Shown in pieces: positions 6,435 through 13,615 of a stretch of DNA of 24,169 nt. Source of the stretch: Ferroglobus sp964463865 (GTDB lineage Archaea; Halobacteriota; Archaeoglobi; Archaeoglobales; Archaeoglobaceae); the NCBI GenBank assembly GCA_964463865.1, contig CAYXDX010000017.1, positions 1 to 24,169 of the forward strand, in the 5' to 3' direction. The position numbers were made by a program, and so were the translations under genes. Every line of letters starts with the position of its first letter. The first letter of the stretch is position 1. The notes under the pieces were generated by a model. It did no database searches and was not told where the DNA came from. It saw nothing but the letters and a program-made list of their open reading frames with translations.

Positions 6435-8080
6435 CAGAAGATCTGTGGAGCTCTGTATTCTCCGAAAACTTCTCTCAGAGCGTCGGTCATTTCCCCGAGC
6501 GTAGCCTTTGCCCTTACAGCTTCGAGGAAGTACGGCATGAGGTTCTCGTCTGGGTTTTCGGCAGCTTTCTTGAGCTTCTCAAGAGCCTCCTCCACCTTCT
6601 TCTTGTCTCTGTTCTCTCTGAACCTCTTCAACCTCTCTATCTGCTTTCTCACGACGCTCTCGTCCACCCTGAGGATTTCGACCTGAATTTCCTCGTCTAT
6701 CTTGTATTTGTTCACTCCGACGACGACGAGTTCTCCGTTGTCTATCGCCTTCTGCTTTTCGTAAGCAGCCTTCTGGATCTCCCTCTGCACGTAACCGCTC
6801 TCTATCGCCTTCACCATTCCTCCCATTTCGTCTATTTTCTCTATGTACTTCATCGCCTCCTCCTCGATCTTGTCCGTGAGCCACTCAACGTAGTAGGCGC
6901 CGCCGAGGGGGTCTATAACGTCCGCGACGCCACTTTCCTCGGCTATTATCTGCTGGGTTCTCAGCGCTATCCTGACGGACTTCTCGGTAGGTAAGCTCAA
7001 CGCTTCGTCGTAGCTGTTCGTGTGCAGACTCTGGCATCCGCCCAAGACGGCTGCGAGAGCTTGAAGCGTCACTCTTATTATGTTGTTCTCCGGCTGTTGT
7101 GCCGTTAGCGTGCAACCAGCAGTCTGAACGTGGAACCTGAGCATCATCGACCTCGGATTCTTCGCTCCGAACCTCTCTTTCATTATCCTCGCCCAGAGTC
7201 TTCTTGCAGCTCTGAACTTCGCCACCTCTTCGAGCAGGTTGTTTCCGGCGGCGAAGAAGAAGCTGAGTCTCGGAGCGAACTCGTCGACGTCCATGCCTCT
7301 GTCGATGACTCTCTGAACATACTCGATTCCGTTAGCGAGCGTGAAGGCAACTTCCTGCACTGGAGTGGCTCCGGCCTCTTCCATGTGGTAACCGGATATG
7401 CTTATCGAGTTCCACTTCGGCACTTCCTTAGCGCAGAACATTATTATGTCCGTCGCGAGCCTCAAGCTCGGCTCCGGTGGGAATATGTACGTTCCCCTCG
7501 CGATGTATTCCTTCAGCATGTCGTTCTGCACCGTTCCTCTCAGCTGTTCCTTCCTGACGCCCTGCATCTCGGCGACGACGATGTACATGCTCAGGATCTG
7601 AGCTGCCGTGGAGTTTATCGTCATCGAAGTCGAAACCTTGTCGAGCGGAATTCCGTCGAACAAGATTTGCATGTCCTCTATCGTGTCGATCGCCACGCCG
7701 ACTTTTCCGACCTCTCCGAGAGCCATCGGGTGGTCGGAGTCGTAGCCTATCTGAGTCGGCAGGTCGAAAGCCACGCTAAGCCCGGTCTGACCCTGTTCGA
7801 GCAGATACTTGTACCTCTTGTTCGTCTCTTCGGCAGTTCCGAAACCAGCATACTGCCTCATCGTCCAGACCTTTCCTCGATACATCGTCGGGTAAACGCC
7901 TCGGGTGAACGGGTAAACGCCAGGGTATCCGAGCTTCTTTTCGTAATCGATCTGGACGTCTTCGGGAGTGTAAAGCCTGTCGACCACGAAGCCGCTCGCG
8001 GTCTTAAACTCTTTCTTCCTTTCCGGAGCTTTCTCAAGGAGGGGTTTTACGTACTTCTCCTCCCACTCCCTCTTGTTCAT
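6434..8080 (-). CDS. mcmA1: Methylmalonyl-CoA mutase, large (catalytic) subunit
   Basis: The 548-aa protein is the TIM-barrel substrate-binding subunit that interconverts (R)-methylmalonyl-CoA and succinyl-CoA with adenosylcobalamin. It contains YPFTRGVYPTMYRGKVW and TMRQYAGFG near residues 56-82. The Tyr in RQYAG and the Arg in EYIARGTYIFPP fit methylmalonyl-CoA mutase, not isobutyryl-CoA mutase, where Phe and Gln are usual. HVQTAGCTLTAQQPENNIIR and GGCQSLHTNSYDEAL are the active-site segments. There is no B12 domain; that is encoded separately at 10592. The gene starts 11 nt after the biotin-carrier stop, with GGGGGTGG upstream. Confidence 0.96.
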   Translation of the reverse strand: MNKREWEEKYVKPLLEKAPERKKEFKTASGFVVDRLYTPEDVQIDYEKKLGYPGVYPFTRGVYPTMYRGKVWTMRQYAGFGTAEETNKRYKYLLEQGQTGLSVAFDLPTQIGYDSDHPMALGEVGKVGVAIDTIEDMQILFDGIPLDKVSTSMTINSTAAQILSMYIVVAEMQGVRKEQLRGTVQNDMLKEYIARGTYIFPPEPSLRLATDIIMFCAKEVPKWNSISISGYHMEEAGATPVQEVAFTLANGIEYVQRVIDRGMDVDEFAPRLSFFFAAGNNLLEEVAKFRAARRLWARIMKERFGAKNPRSMMLRFHVQTAGCTLTAQQPENNIIRVTLQALAAVLGGCQSLHTNSYDEALSLPTEKSVRIALRTQQIIAEESGVADVIDPLGGAYYVEWLTDKIEEEAMKYIEKIDEMGGMVKAIESGYVQREIQKAAYEKQKAIDNGELVVVGVNKYKIDEEIQVEILRVDESVVRKQIERLKRFRENRDKKKVEEALEKLKKAAENPDENLMPYFLEAVRAKATLGEMTDALREVFGEYRAPQIF

Positions 8081-8091
8081 AAAACCACCCC

Positions 8092-8511
8092 CTAACCCGG
8101 AGAGACTACAACCAACGTCTGCCCGGCGTTGACTTTATCGCCCTCCTTAACCCTGATTTCGCTAACGACTCCGCTAACCGGAGAGATTATTTCGTTCTCC
8201 ATTTTCATAGCTTCTAAGATCAGAACTGGCTGACCCTTTTCTACGCTATCTCCCTCTTTCACGAGTATTCTGACGATCGTTCCGCTCATCTCAGCCTTTA
8301 TCTCGTTTCCACCAGCTTTTTCCACTTTCGGCTTCTCTTCCACTTTTATCTCCGGTGCTTCGCTCCTTACCTCGAACCTCCTCAAGTCCACTTCTCTCGT
8401 AACTTCGATTATCGCACTCTTTCCGTTCACCTTCACTTCAAACTTCATCGGAGAGATCTCGTTTACCTCTACCTCGTAAACCCTATCCCCAACCTTCACG
8501 TTGTAGATCAT
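8092..8511 (-). CDS. Biotin carboxyl carrier protein
   Basis: This 139-aa protein carries biotin for the adjacent carboxyltransferase. The C-terminal biotinyl domain (about residues 68-139) has EAMKMENEI with the biotinylated Lys103. The N-terminal half is a small beta-rich domain like that of oxaloacetate or methylmalonyl-CoA decarboxylase carriers, joined by a Lys/Glu-rich linker at 50-66, shorter than the usual Pro/Ala linker. Its ATG overlaps the stop of the small gene at 8508 (ATGA). With the carboxyltransferase it would form part of a propionyl-CoA carboxylase or a methylmalonyl-CoA decarboxylase. Confidence 0.95.
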   Translation of the reverse strand: MIYNVKVGDRVYEVEVNEISPMKFEVKVNGKSAIIEVTREVDLRRFEVRSEAPEIKVEEKPKVEKAGGNEIKAEMSGTIVRILVKEGDSVEKGQPVLILEAMKMENEIISPVSGVVSEIRVKEGDKVNAGQTLVVVSPG

Positions 8512-8636
8512 AACAACACCCTCGACATGATCTTCCAGTAACTAACCTCCCTCCTAATTTCAACAGGTCTCTCCGCGGTGTCCTTAAGGTATTTGTGGAT
8601 GGCAGCCATAGCTGCGGCAAACTCCTCCGGGCTCAC
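8508..8636 (-). CDS. 42-aa protein, possible small acyl-CoA carboxylase subunit
   Basis: A GTG start at 8636 follows GAGGTGAT with 4 nt spacing, and the TGA overlaps the biotin-carrier ATG. The peptide opens with SPEEFAAAMAAIHKYL, an amphipathic helix, followed by a charged stretch, then SYWKIMSRVLL. An Ala-rich N-terminal helix followed by a W-K-x-x-x-R segment recalls the tails of gamma/delta subunits of biotin-dependent decarboxylases and the epsilon subunits of acyl-CoA carboxylases, but there is no transmembrane segment. The position between carboxyltransferase and carrier, with translational coupling on both sides, argues for a real subunit. Assignment to a named family is tentative. 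Confidence 0.7.
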   Translation of the reverse strand: MSPEEFAAAMAAIHKYLKDTAERPVEIRREVSYWKIMSRVLL

Positions 8637-8646
8637 AAAAATCACC

Positions 8647-10203
8647 TCACAACGGAATGTTTCCGTGCTTCTTGGGTGGAAGCTTCTCTCTCTTCGTCTC
8701 CAAAACTCTCAAAGCCGAGATTATCTTCACCCTCGTGTACTTCGGATCGATGACGTCGTCGATGTAACCGCGAGCAGCGGCTCTATACGGATTAGCGAAC
8801 TTCTCCCTGTATTCTTTTATCTTCTCCTCTCTCATTTTCGCCGGGTCCTCTGCCTTAGCGATTTCCTTCTTGAAGACTATTTCGGCAGCACCCTCGGGCC
8901 CCATCACTGCTATCTCAGCAGTCGGATAAGCGAATACGAAGTCCGCCCCAAGGTGCTTGCTACCCATAGCGAGATAGGCACCTCCGTAAGCCTTCCTGAC
9001 TATTATCGTAATAAGAGGAACTGTCGCTTCGCTGTAAGCGTAGAGAACCTTCGCTCCGTGTCTGATTATACCCATGTATTCCTGCTGGACTCCCGGTAAG
9101 TATCCGGGAACGTCGACGAACGTTATTATCGGTATGTTGAAAGCGTCGCAGAACCTGACAAAGCGAGCGATCTTGTCACTGCTGTCGACGTCGAGCGTTC
9201 CGGCGTAATACTTGGGGTTGTTCGCGACTATGCCGACGGTCTTCCCGTCCATCCTCGCAAAGCCGACGACGGCGTTAGGAGCGAAGAACGGGTGAATCTC
9301 GAAGAACTCGCCCTCGTCCACCACAGCCCTTATAACGTCCCTGACGTCGTAAGGCTTCATCGGGTCGTCCGGGACTATTTCGTATATCTCCGGAGTTAGC
9401 CTCGCGGGATCGTCGTTCGTCTTAACGACCGGCGGGTCTTCAAGGTTGTTCAGAGGTAGGTAGCTTATCAGCTTCCTCACGAGCATCAAAGCTTCTTCGT
9501 CGTTTTCTGCCACAAGGTGACAGTTACCGCTCCTCATCGCGTGAGCTTCCCACCCTCCGAGCTCCTGGGGGGTGACTTCCTCTCCCGTAACCTCTTTTAT
9601 GACCTTAGGACCAGTTATGAACATGTAACACGAAGCGTTCTTCGTCATTATTATGAAATCGCCTATAGCCGGAGAGTAAACGGCTCCTCCAGCACACGGA
9701 CCCATTATAACGCTTATCTGCGGTATCACTCCGCTGTAAATTGTGTTCCTGTAGAATATGTCTCCGTAGCCTTTGAGAGCATCGACACCTTCCTGAATTC
9801 TCGCTCCTCCGGAGTCGTTCAGCCCGATGACCGGAATACCAACCTTTGCGGCGAAGTCGAGGAGGTAGGCGATCTTCATCCCGTGCATCTCTCCGAGGCT
9901 ACCGCCCATCACGGTAAAGTCCTGAGCGAATACTGCGACGGGTCTTCCGTCTATCGTTCCGTAGCCGGTAACCACTCCGTCAGCTGGCAAATCCATCTTG
10001 TCGAGACCAAAGTCAGTGTTCCTCTTCTCGACGAACGGGTTTATCTCGACGAAACTTCCCGGATCCAAAAGTAGCTCAATTCTCTCTCTCGCGGTAAGCT
10101 TGCCCTGATCTTTCTGCTTCTTTATCCTTTCCGGACCACCCATTTGCTTGATCTTTTCCTTCCTCTTGTAAAGGTCCTCAAGCAGTTCTTTCCTCAAGGT
10201 CAT
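8647..10203 (-). CDS. Propionyl-CoA carboxylase / methylmalonyl-CoA decarboxylase carboxyltransferase subunit
   Basis: The 518-aa protein is a full-length carboxyltransferase of the PccB/MmdA family, with two crotonase-like halves. The N-terminal half has GGSLGEMHGMKIAYLLDFA and IGLNDSGGARIQEGVDAL; the C-terminal half has VGIVANNPKYYAGTLDVDSS, FVDVPGYLPGVQQE and RKAYGGAYLAMGSKHLGADF. It moves CO2 between biotin and propionyl-CoA. The ATG overlaps the epimerase stop (ATGA). No biotin carboxylase gene is in the operon, so either that subunit is encoded elsewhere, giving propionyl-CoA carboxylase, or the enzyme works as a decarboxylase. Sequence alone does not decide. Confidence 0.95.
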   Translation of the reverse strand: MTLRKELLEDLYKRKEKIKQMGGPERIKKQKDQGKLTARERIELLLDPGSFVEINPFVEKRNTDFGLDKMDLPADGVVTGYGTIDGRPVAVFAQDFTVMGGSLGEMHGMKIAYLLDFAAKVGIPVIGLNDSGGARIQEGVDALKGYGDIFYRNTIYSGVIPQISVIMGPCAGGAVYSPAIGDFIIMTKNASCYMFITGPKVIKEVTGEEVTPQELGGWEAHAMRSGNCHLVAENDEEALMLVRKLISYLPLNNLEDPPVVKTNDDPARLTPEIYEIVPDDPMKPYDVRDVIRAVVDEGEFFEIHPFFAPNAVVGFARMDGKTVGIVANNPKYYAGTLDVDSSDKIARFVRFCDAFNIPIITFVDVPGYLPGVQQEYMGIIRHGAKVLYAYSEATVPLITIIVRKAYGGAYLAMGSKHLGADFVFAYPTAEIAVMGPEGAAEIVFKKEIAKAEDPAKMREEKIKEYREKFANPYRAAARGYIDDVIDPKYTRVKIISALRVLETKREKLPPKKHGNIPL

Positions 10204-10595
10204 CCCTCCACGAACTCGAGCAAAACACCCTTCGTGCTCTTCGGGTGAACGAAGGCTACCTTCTTACCTCCCGCACCAATTCTCGGCTTTTCGTCTATCA
10301 GCTGAAGCCCGTTCTCCTTAGCTTTTTCGAGAGCTTTTTCGATGTTCTCGACGTTTACGGCAATGTGGTGGATTCCTTCTCCTCTCTTCTCAAGGAACTT
10401 CGCTATCGGGCTGTCCTCAGCCGTGGCTTCGACGAGCTCTATCCTGCTCTCGCCCACCGGAAGCATCGCTACTCTGACCTTCTGCTCCGGAACCTCTTCG
10501 ATCTCTTCAACTTCGAATCCAAGCTTCTTGTAAAGTTCCATCGCTTCTTCGAGGTTCTTCACCGCTATACCGATATGGTCGATCTTCCTGATCAT
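10200..10595 (-). CDS. mce: Methylmalonyl-CoA epimerase
   Basis: This 131-aa protein is a vicinal-oxygen-chelate family epimerase that converts (S)- to (R)-methylmalonyl-CoA. It begins IRKIDHIGIAVKNLEEA, with the first metal-binding His in DHIGIAV, and has GEGIHHIAVNVENIE with the next metal-binding His. GVLLEFVEG at the C-terminus holds the metal-binding Glu. Length is typical. It is bracketed by ATGA overlaps with mcmA2 upstream and the carboxyltransferase downstream, and lies among the other enzymes of the same pathway. Confidence 0.95.
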   Translation of the reverse strand: MIRKIDHIGIAVKNLEEAMELYKKLGFEVEEIEEVPEQKVRVAMLPVGESRIELVEATAEDSPIAKFLEKRGEGIHHIAVNVENIEKALEKAKENGLQLIDEKPRIGAGGKKVAFVHPKSTKGVLLEFVEG

Positions 10596-11014
10596 GTTAC
10601 CACCTTCTCAAGCTTCTTAACGTTCTCCTTAATGTAGTCGATTATTTCGTAAAGCGGAGTCCCCGGCCCGAAAACTTTAGCCACTCCAAAACTCTGGAGC
10701 TTCGGAACGTCTTCTGCGGGAATGATCCCACCCACGATCACCAGGACGTCTTTGTTCGGTTCGAGACCTCTCTTTTTCAATTCCTCTATGACGAGAGGGA
10801 CAAGCTCAAGGTGTGCTCCACTGAGTATGCTCAACCCGACCACGTCCACATCCTCCTGAAGTGCCGTTTCAGCTATCTCAGCTGGCGTTCTCCTGATCCC
10901 CGTGTATATGACCTCAAAACCGGCATCTCTGAGCGCTCTGGCAACGACTTTAGCCCCTCGGTCGTGCCCATCGAGTCCGGGTTTGGCGACGAGAACTCTT
11001 ATTTTCCTCTCCAT
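10592..11014 (-). CDS. mcmA2: Methylmalonyl-CoA mutase, B12-binding small subunit
   Basis: The 140-aa protein is the cobalamin-binding domain of the mutase as a separate chain. It has GLDGHDRGAKV, the DxHxxG motif whose His ligates cobalt, then VGLSILSGAHLEL and VIVGGIIPAEDVPKL, typical of the Rossmann-like B12 fold. I chose ATG 11014 because GAGGTG lies 7 nt upstream; GTG at 11023 would add three residues but put the Shine-Dalgarno inside the gene. It is the first gene of the seven-gene minus-strand operon. Confidence 0.95.
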   Translation of the reverse strand: MERKIRVLVAKPGLDGHDRGAKVVARALRDAGFEVIYTGIRRTPAEIAETALQEDVDVVGLSILSGAHLELVPLVIEELKKRGLEPNKDVLVIVGGIIPAEDVPKLQSFGVAKVFGPGTPLYEIIDYIKENVKKLEKVVT

Positions 11015-11058
11015 TAACTCCACCTCGTTGATTGTGATTAAAATAGCATTCGTCGAAG

Positions 11059-11068
11059 TTAATATATT
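11059..11068 (-). promoter_or_regulatory. TATA box of the methylmalonyl-CoA operon
   Basis: Minus-strand AATATATTAA is about 50 bp from the mcmA2 ATG. It predicts a start near 11040 and a leader of roughly 25 nt with GAGGTG. A perfect short palindrome lies upstream at 11097-11110. Confidence 0.5.
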
Positions 11069-11096
11069 CTTTTCGAAATATGTATCGAGATTGTGG

Positions 11097-11110
11097 TCTC
11101 GTTCACGAGA
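11097..11110. promoter_or_regulatory. Short palindrome, possible operator
   Basis: TCTCG and CGAGA arms flank a 4-nt centre. It lies 30-45 bp upstream of the mcm operon TATA box and about 40 bp upstream of the tRNA TATA box. Position suits a regulator site; a 5-bp arm can also arise by chance. Confidence 0.25.
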
Positions 11111-11150
11111 AAAGTCGCCTCGCTGAATTTTTCGGGTGCGATAGCAAGTG

Positions 11151-11159
11151 TTTTATTTA
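11151..11159 (+). promoter_or_regulatory. TATA box of tRNA-Arg
   Basis: TTTTATTTA centred about 29 bp before the first base of the mature tRNA. It is also the only evident promoter for the lipoprotein gene that follows the tRNA. Confidence 0.55.
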
Positions 11160-11183
11160 GCCTCGGACAAAACTCGCATCGGT

Positions 11184-11255
11184 GGGCTCGTGGGGTAGCG
11201 GACATCCTCGGGGGCTTCGGACCCCCGGACCCGGGTTCAACTCCCGGCGGGCCCG
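11184..11255 (+). tRNA. tRNA-Arg (anticodon TCG)
   Basis: All four arms fold. The acceptor GGGCTCG pairs with CGGGCCC (11184-11190 with 11248-11254), with G73 at 11255. The D-arm has GGGT and AGCGGACA. The anticodon stem GGGGG/CCCCC holds the loop CTTCGGA, so bases 34-36 are TCG, reading CGA and related Arg codons. The T arm CCGGG/CCCGG holds TTCAACT. A20, an arginine identity base, is present. CCA is not encoded and no intron is seen. The next gene's ATG is only 15 nt after the tRNA. Confidence 0.95.
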
Positions 11256-11270
11256 TTTCGAGGTGATAAA

Positions 11271-11765
11271 ATGAGAAAAATCCTACTTCTCCTAATACTT
11301 GCCGCAGTCGTCCTCGGATGTGCGGGAGAAAAAGTAGAAAAGAGAAAGGAGAACGTTACGATTTACTACTTTTACAGCCCGACGTGTCCGAATTGCCAGG
11401 CAGTGGAGCCTTACATCGACTACCTGATGAACTCGACGGACGTGAACTTCGTCCTGTGCAACGTCAAGGAGTTCGACAACTGCACAAACGAGAGCATCGA
11501 ACTCGCTAAAGCCATATACTCCAAGCAGGGTTTCTTCGGCGTTCCGACGGCAGTAGTAAAATACAGGGGCAACTACACGGTGTTCATAGGAAAATACGAC
11601 GTTCTGAAGCTTTCGGAGTTTCTTGAAAAACTGGGATACAGCGTTCCTAAAATAGAGATAAGCGATAAGAAAATCGACGCCGCAAAGTGCGTAGAGTGTC
11701 ACGAGAGGAGAGGAATTCCTCCGCCGCGAGAGATGAACTGTAGCTACTGCTGTCACCTCAGCTAA
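11271..11765 (+). CDS. Thioredoxin-like lipoprotein with C-terminal haem-c motif
   Basis: The 164-aa protein has a lipoprotein signal peptide (hydrophobic residues 5-15, lipobox LGC with Cys17), so it should be anchored outside the membrane. The thioredoxin fold follows: strand IYYFYS, redox motif CPNC at 39-42, extra Cys63 and Cys71, and the cis-proline in FFGVPTAVV. The last 25 residues add CVECH (140-144), a CXXCH haem-binding motif, and CSYCCH (157-162), which could be a CX3CH variant or a metal site. This suggests a thiol-disulfide protein that also carries haem, or one that handles apocytochrome c or metal. GAGGTGAT precedes the ATG. It probably shares the tRNA-Arg transcript. The last 4 nt overlap the DUF460 gene. 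Confidence 0.85.
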   Translation: MRKILLLLILAAVVLGCAGEKVEKRKENVTIYYFYSPTCPNCQAVEPYIDYLMNSTDVNFVLCNVKEFDNCTNESIELAKAIYSKQGFFGVPTAVVKYRGNYTVFIGKYDVLKLSEFLEKLGYSVPKIEISDKKIDAAKCVECHERRGIPPPREMNCSYCCHLS

Positions 11766-13615
11766 AAGAACCTTCTGCTTCTGTATTCCTCTACGAGTTT
11801 TTCTATTCTCTCGAGACTGCTTCTTCTCATCTCCTCTATCGCCTCTCTTATGACCCTCTCAAGCTCGCCCGCCTGAACCATCGCGAGTTCTTCGAAAACG
11901 TCCATCCTGACTCTGTCTGGCGGTATAACCGGAATACCTTTCTCCTCGAACACTTCCTGCGCGACGTGAGATATGTCGCTGGCTATAATCGCTTTAACTC
12001 CCTTCTCCGCGAGGAGTTCGGACGTGCTCCTTCCACCACCGCCCGACTCAAGGATGTATATTACGTCTCCCTCTTCTATCCCGTATTCCCTCTCCAGCCT
12101 CTCAATTTCGTCTTTGGTGAACTTCCTCAGGATCTTCACAGTCCTGTAACCTTTCAACTCGAGCCTCTTGATCTTCTTCAGCTCCTCTACCTTTTCTTTA
12201 AGCTTCGCTATTTCCTCGTCCTTCTTCCTTATTACCTTTCTCAACTCCACTATCTCGCTCTGAAGAGACCTATAAGCGTTCTCCCTCCTTATCTTCTCGT
12301 ATTGCTCGTTCGATATCGCGTAAACTTTCATTCTAAGCCTCTCGACTTCCTTCTTCAGCTCTTCGACTTTTCTTCTCAGCATTCTGTTTTCCTCGATCAG
12401 CTCCTGGATCTTTCTGTCCCTCTTCCTTATCTCTTCGACGCTTACCTTCGCCTCTTCTTTCTGCTTGACTTCCTCGACTCTCTTTTCTATCAGCGACTGA
12501 AGTGTTAGCCCTTTTATGATCCCCGCCTTCACCATCTCGACGTCGTATCCGGCTGGAATTCGCTTCTCCACATTTGCGAGCTTGTTCTTGTAGTGCCTGT
12601 AAGCTTCGAGTGCCGCCGCGAGAGCGTCTCTCTCGTGATCGTTCTCGAACTTGAATCCGCTCGTGAGGTCTATCTTCTTCTTGACGCTCATGTCGTCCTT
12701 CGGTGCGTAAAGCGTTGCCTGAAAAGCTTTTTTAATCTTTAAAACAAATTCTGGAGGATTCTTTTTGTCCGTAGCCACGAGAACTGGCTGACCGAACGAC
12801 AAAACGTGCTCCACGACCTTCGAAAAGTTCATGTCCTTGCCACTTGCGACGCTCAGAACTTCGCCCTTCAAGTTTAAGACGGCAACGGCAGTGGTTGTTC
12901 CGGGGTCGACGCCAACTATCAGATACTCCTTGACCTTGCTCAGCGGAATGAATTCGAGTTTCTCCTTTTCGACGGCTGTAACCACGACCTTCACGTCTCT
13001 CGTCTTGAACGATTTGACCGGGACTTCCTCTCTTGGCGCACTTACTACCAGCTTTCCGCTGCTTATTCCTCCGTAACCGTGCTTAACTTCCTCGACGTAT
13101 TTCAACCCGGCTTTGTCCAGAATTTCCTTTATCTCCCTGAAGTAATACCTGACCGCGTCGTGAATTCTCCTTCTGTATTTGTTCTGCCTCCACCCTCCCT
13201 TTCCCGGGCTTCTGTTTCTCGAAACGATGATCACGGTTTCATCTTTAAAAGCAGACACTATTTCGCCGACGCCGAGGCTGACGAGGTAAGCGCAAGCTTT
13301 AGCTTCGTCGAAAGGGTTTCTCGGATTCACTTTAAACCCGAACCTCGCGGCGAGCCTCGGCAGAGACTCCTTCCCGGCAACCTGAACGAGGCGCGTGGAT
13401 GGAGGAAAAGCGTGTAGAAACGATATTAACTCGTTTTTACTCTCGAAAAGTTCGCTGATGTTATCCACCGCTACGTAATCCGGTGCTTCTTTCCTTATTA
13501 TTCTCAAAAGCTTGCTCTTCGAGACTGCTTTCTCTTCCTCTTTATCCTCAGAAAACAGGACGAGGGCGAATTCGGGAGGGTTCCTCTTAATTATATCGAC
13601 GCCGAATACCTTCAT
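11762..13615 (-). CDS. DUF460 protein: RuvC-like nuclease fold with coiled coil
   Basis: This 617-aa protein belongs to the archaeal DUF460 (COG2433) family. The second region begins LIVGVDPGTTTAVAVLN, then has LVATDKKNPP and NDHERDALAAALEAY, matching the acidic-residue pattern of RuvC/YqgF-type RNase H folds. The N-terminal region (VFGVDII, YVAVDN, FDEAKACAYLVSLG) looks like a degenerate copy of the same fold. A heptad-rich coiled coil of roughly 110 residues follows, then a small C-terminal domain. A nucleic-acid processing role is inferred from the fold. Its ATG overlaps the rio2 stop (ATGA), so the two are cotranscribed, which hints at a ribosome or RNA maturation context. Confidence 0.87.
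   Translation of the reverse strand: MKVFGVDIIKRNPPEFALVLFSEDKEEEKAVSKSKLLRIIRKEAPDYVAVDNISELFESKNELISFLHAFPPSTRLVQVAGKESLPRLAARFGFKVNPRNPFDEAKACAYLVSLGVGEIVSAFKDETVIIVSRNRSPGKGGWRQNKYRRRIHDAVRYYFREIKEILDKAGLKYVEEVKHGYGGISSGKLVVSAPREEVPVKSFKTRDVKVVVTAVEKEKLEFIPLSKVKEYLIVGVDPGTTTAVAVLNLKGEVLSVASGKDMNFSKVVEHVLSFGQPVLVATDKKNPPEFVLKIKKAFQATLYAPKDDMSVKKKIDLTSGFKFENDHERDALAAALEAYRHYKNKLANVEKRIPAGYDVEMVKAGIIKGLTLQSLIEKRVEEVKQKEEAKVSVEEIRKRDRKIQELIEENRMLRRKVEELKKEVERLRMKVYAISNEQYEKIRRENAYRSLQSEIVELRKVIRKKDEEIAKLKEKVEELKKIKRLELKGYRTVKILRKFTKDEIERLEREYGIEEGDVIYILESGGGGRSTSELLAEKGVKAIIASDISHVAQEVFEEKGIPVIPPDRVRMDVFEELAMVQAGELERVIREAIEEMRRSSLERIEKLVEEYRSRRFF

Noticed and set aside
7130..8095. 321-codon plus-strand frame opposite mcmA1
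   Set aside because: It is a shadow of the mutase gene, with no recognisable motifs and no ribosome-binding site.
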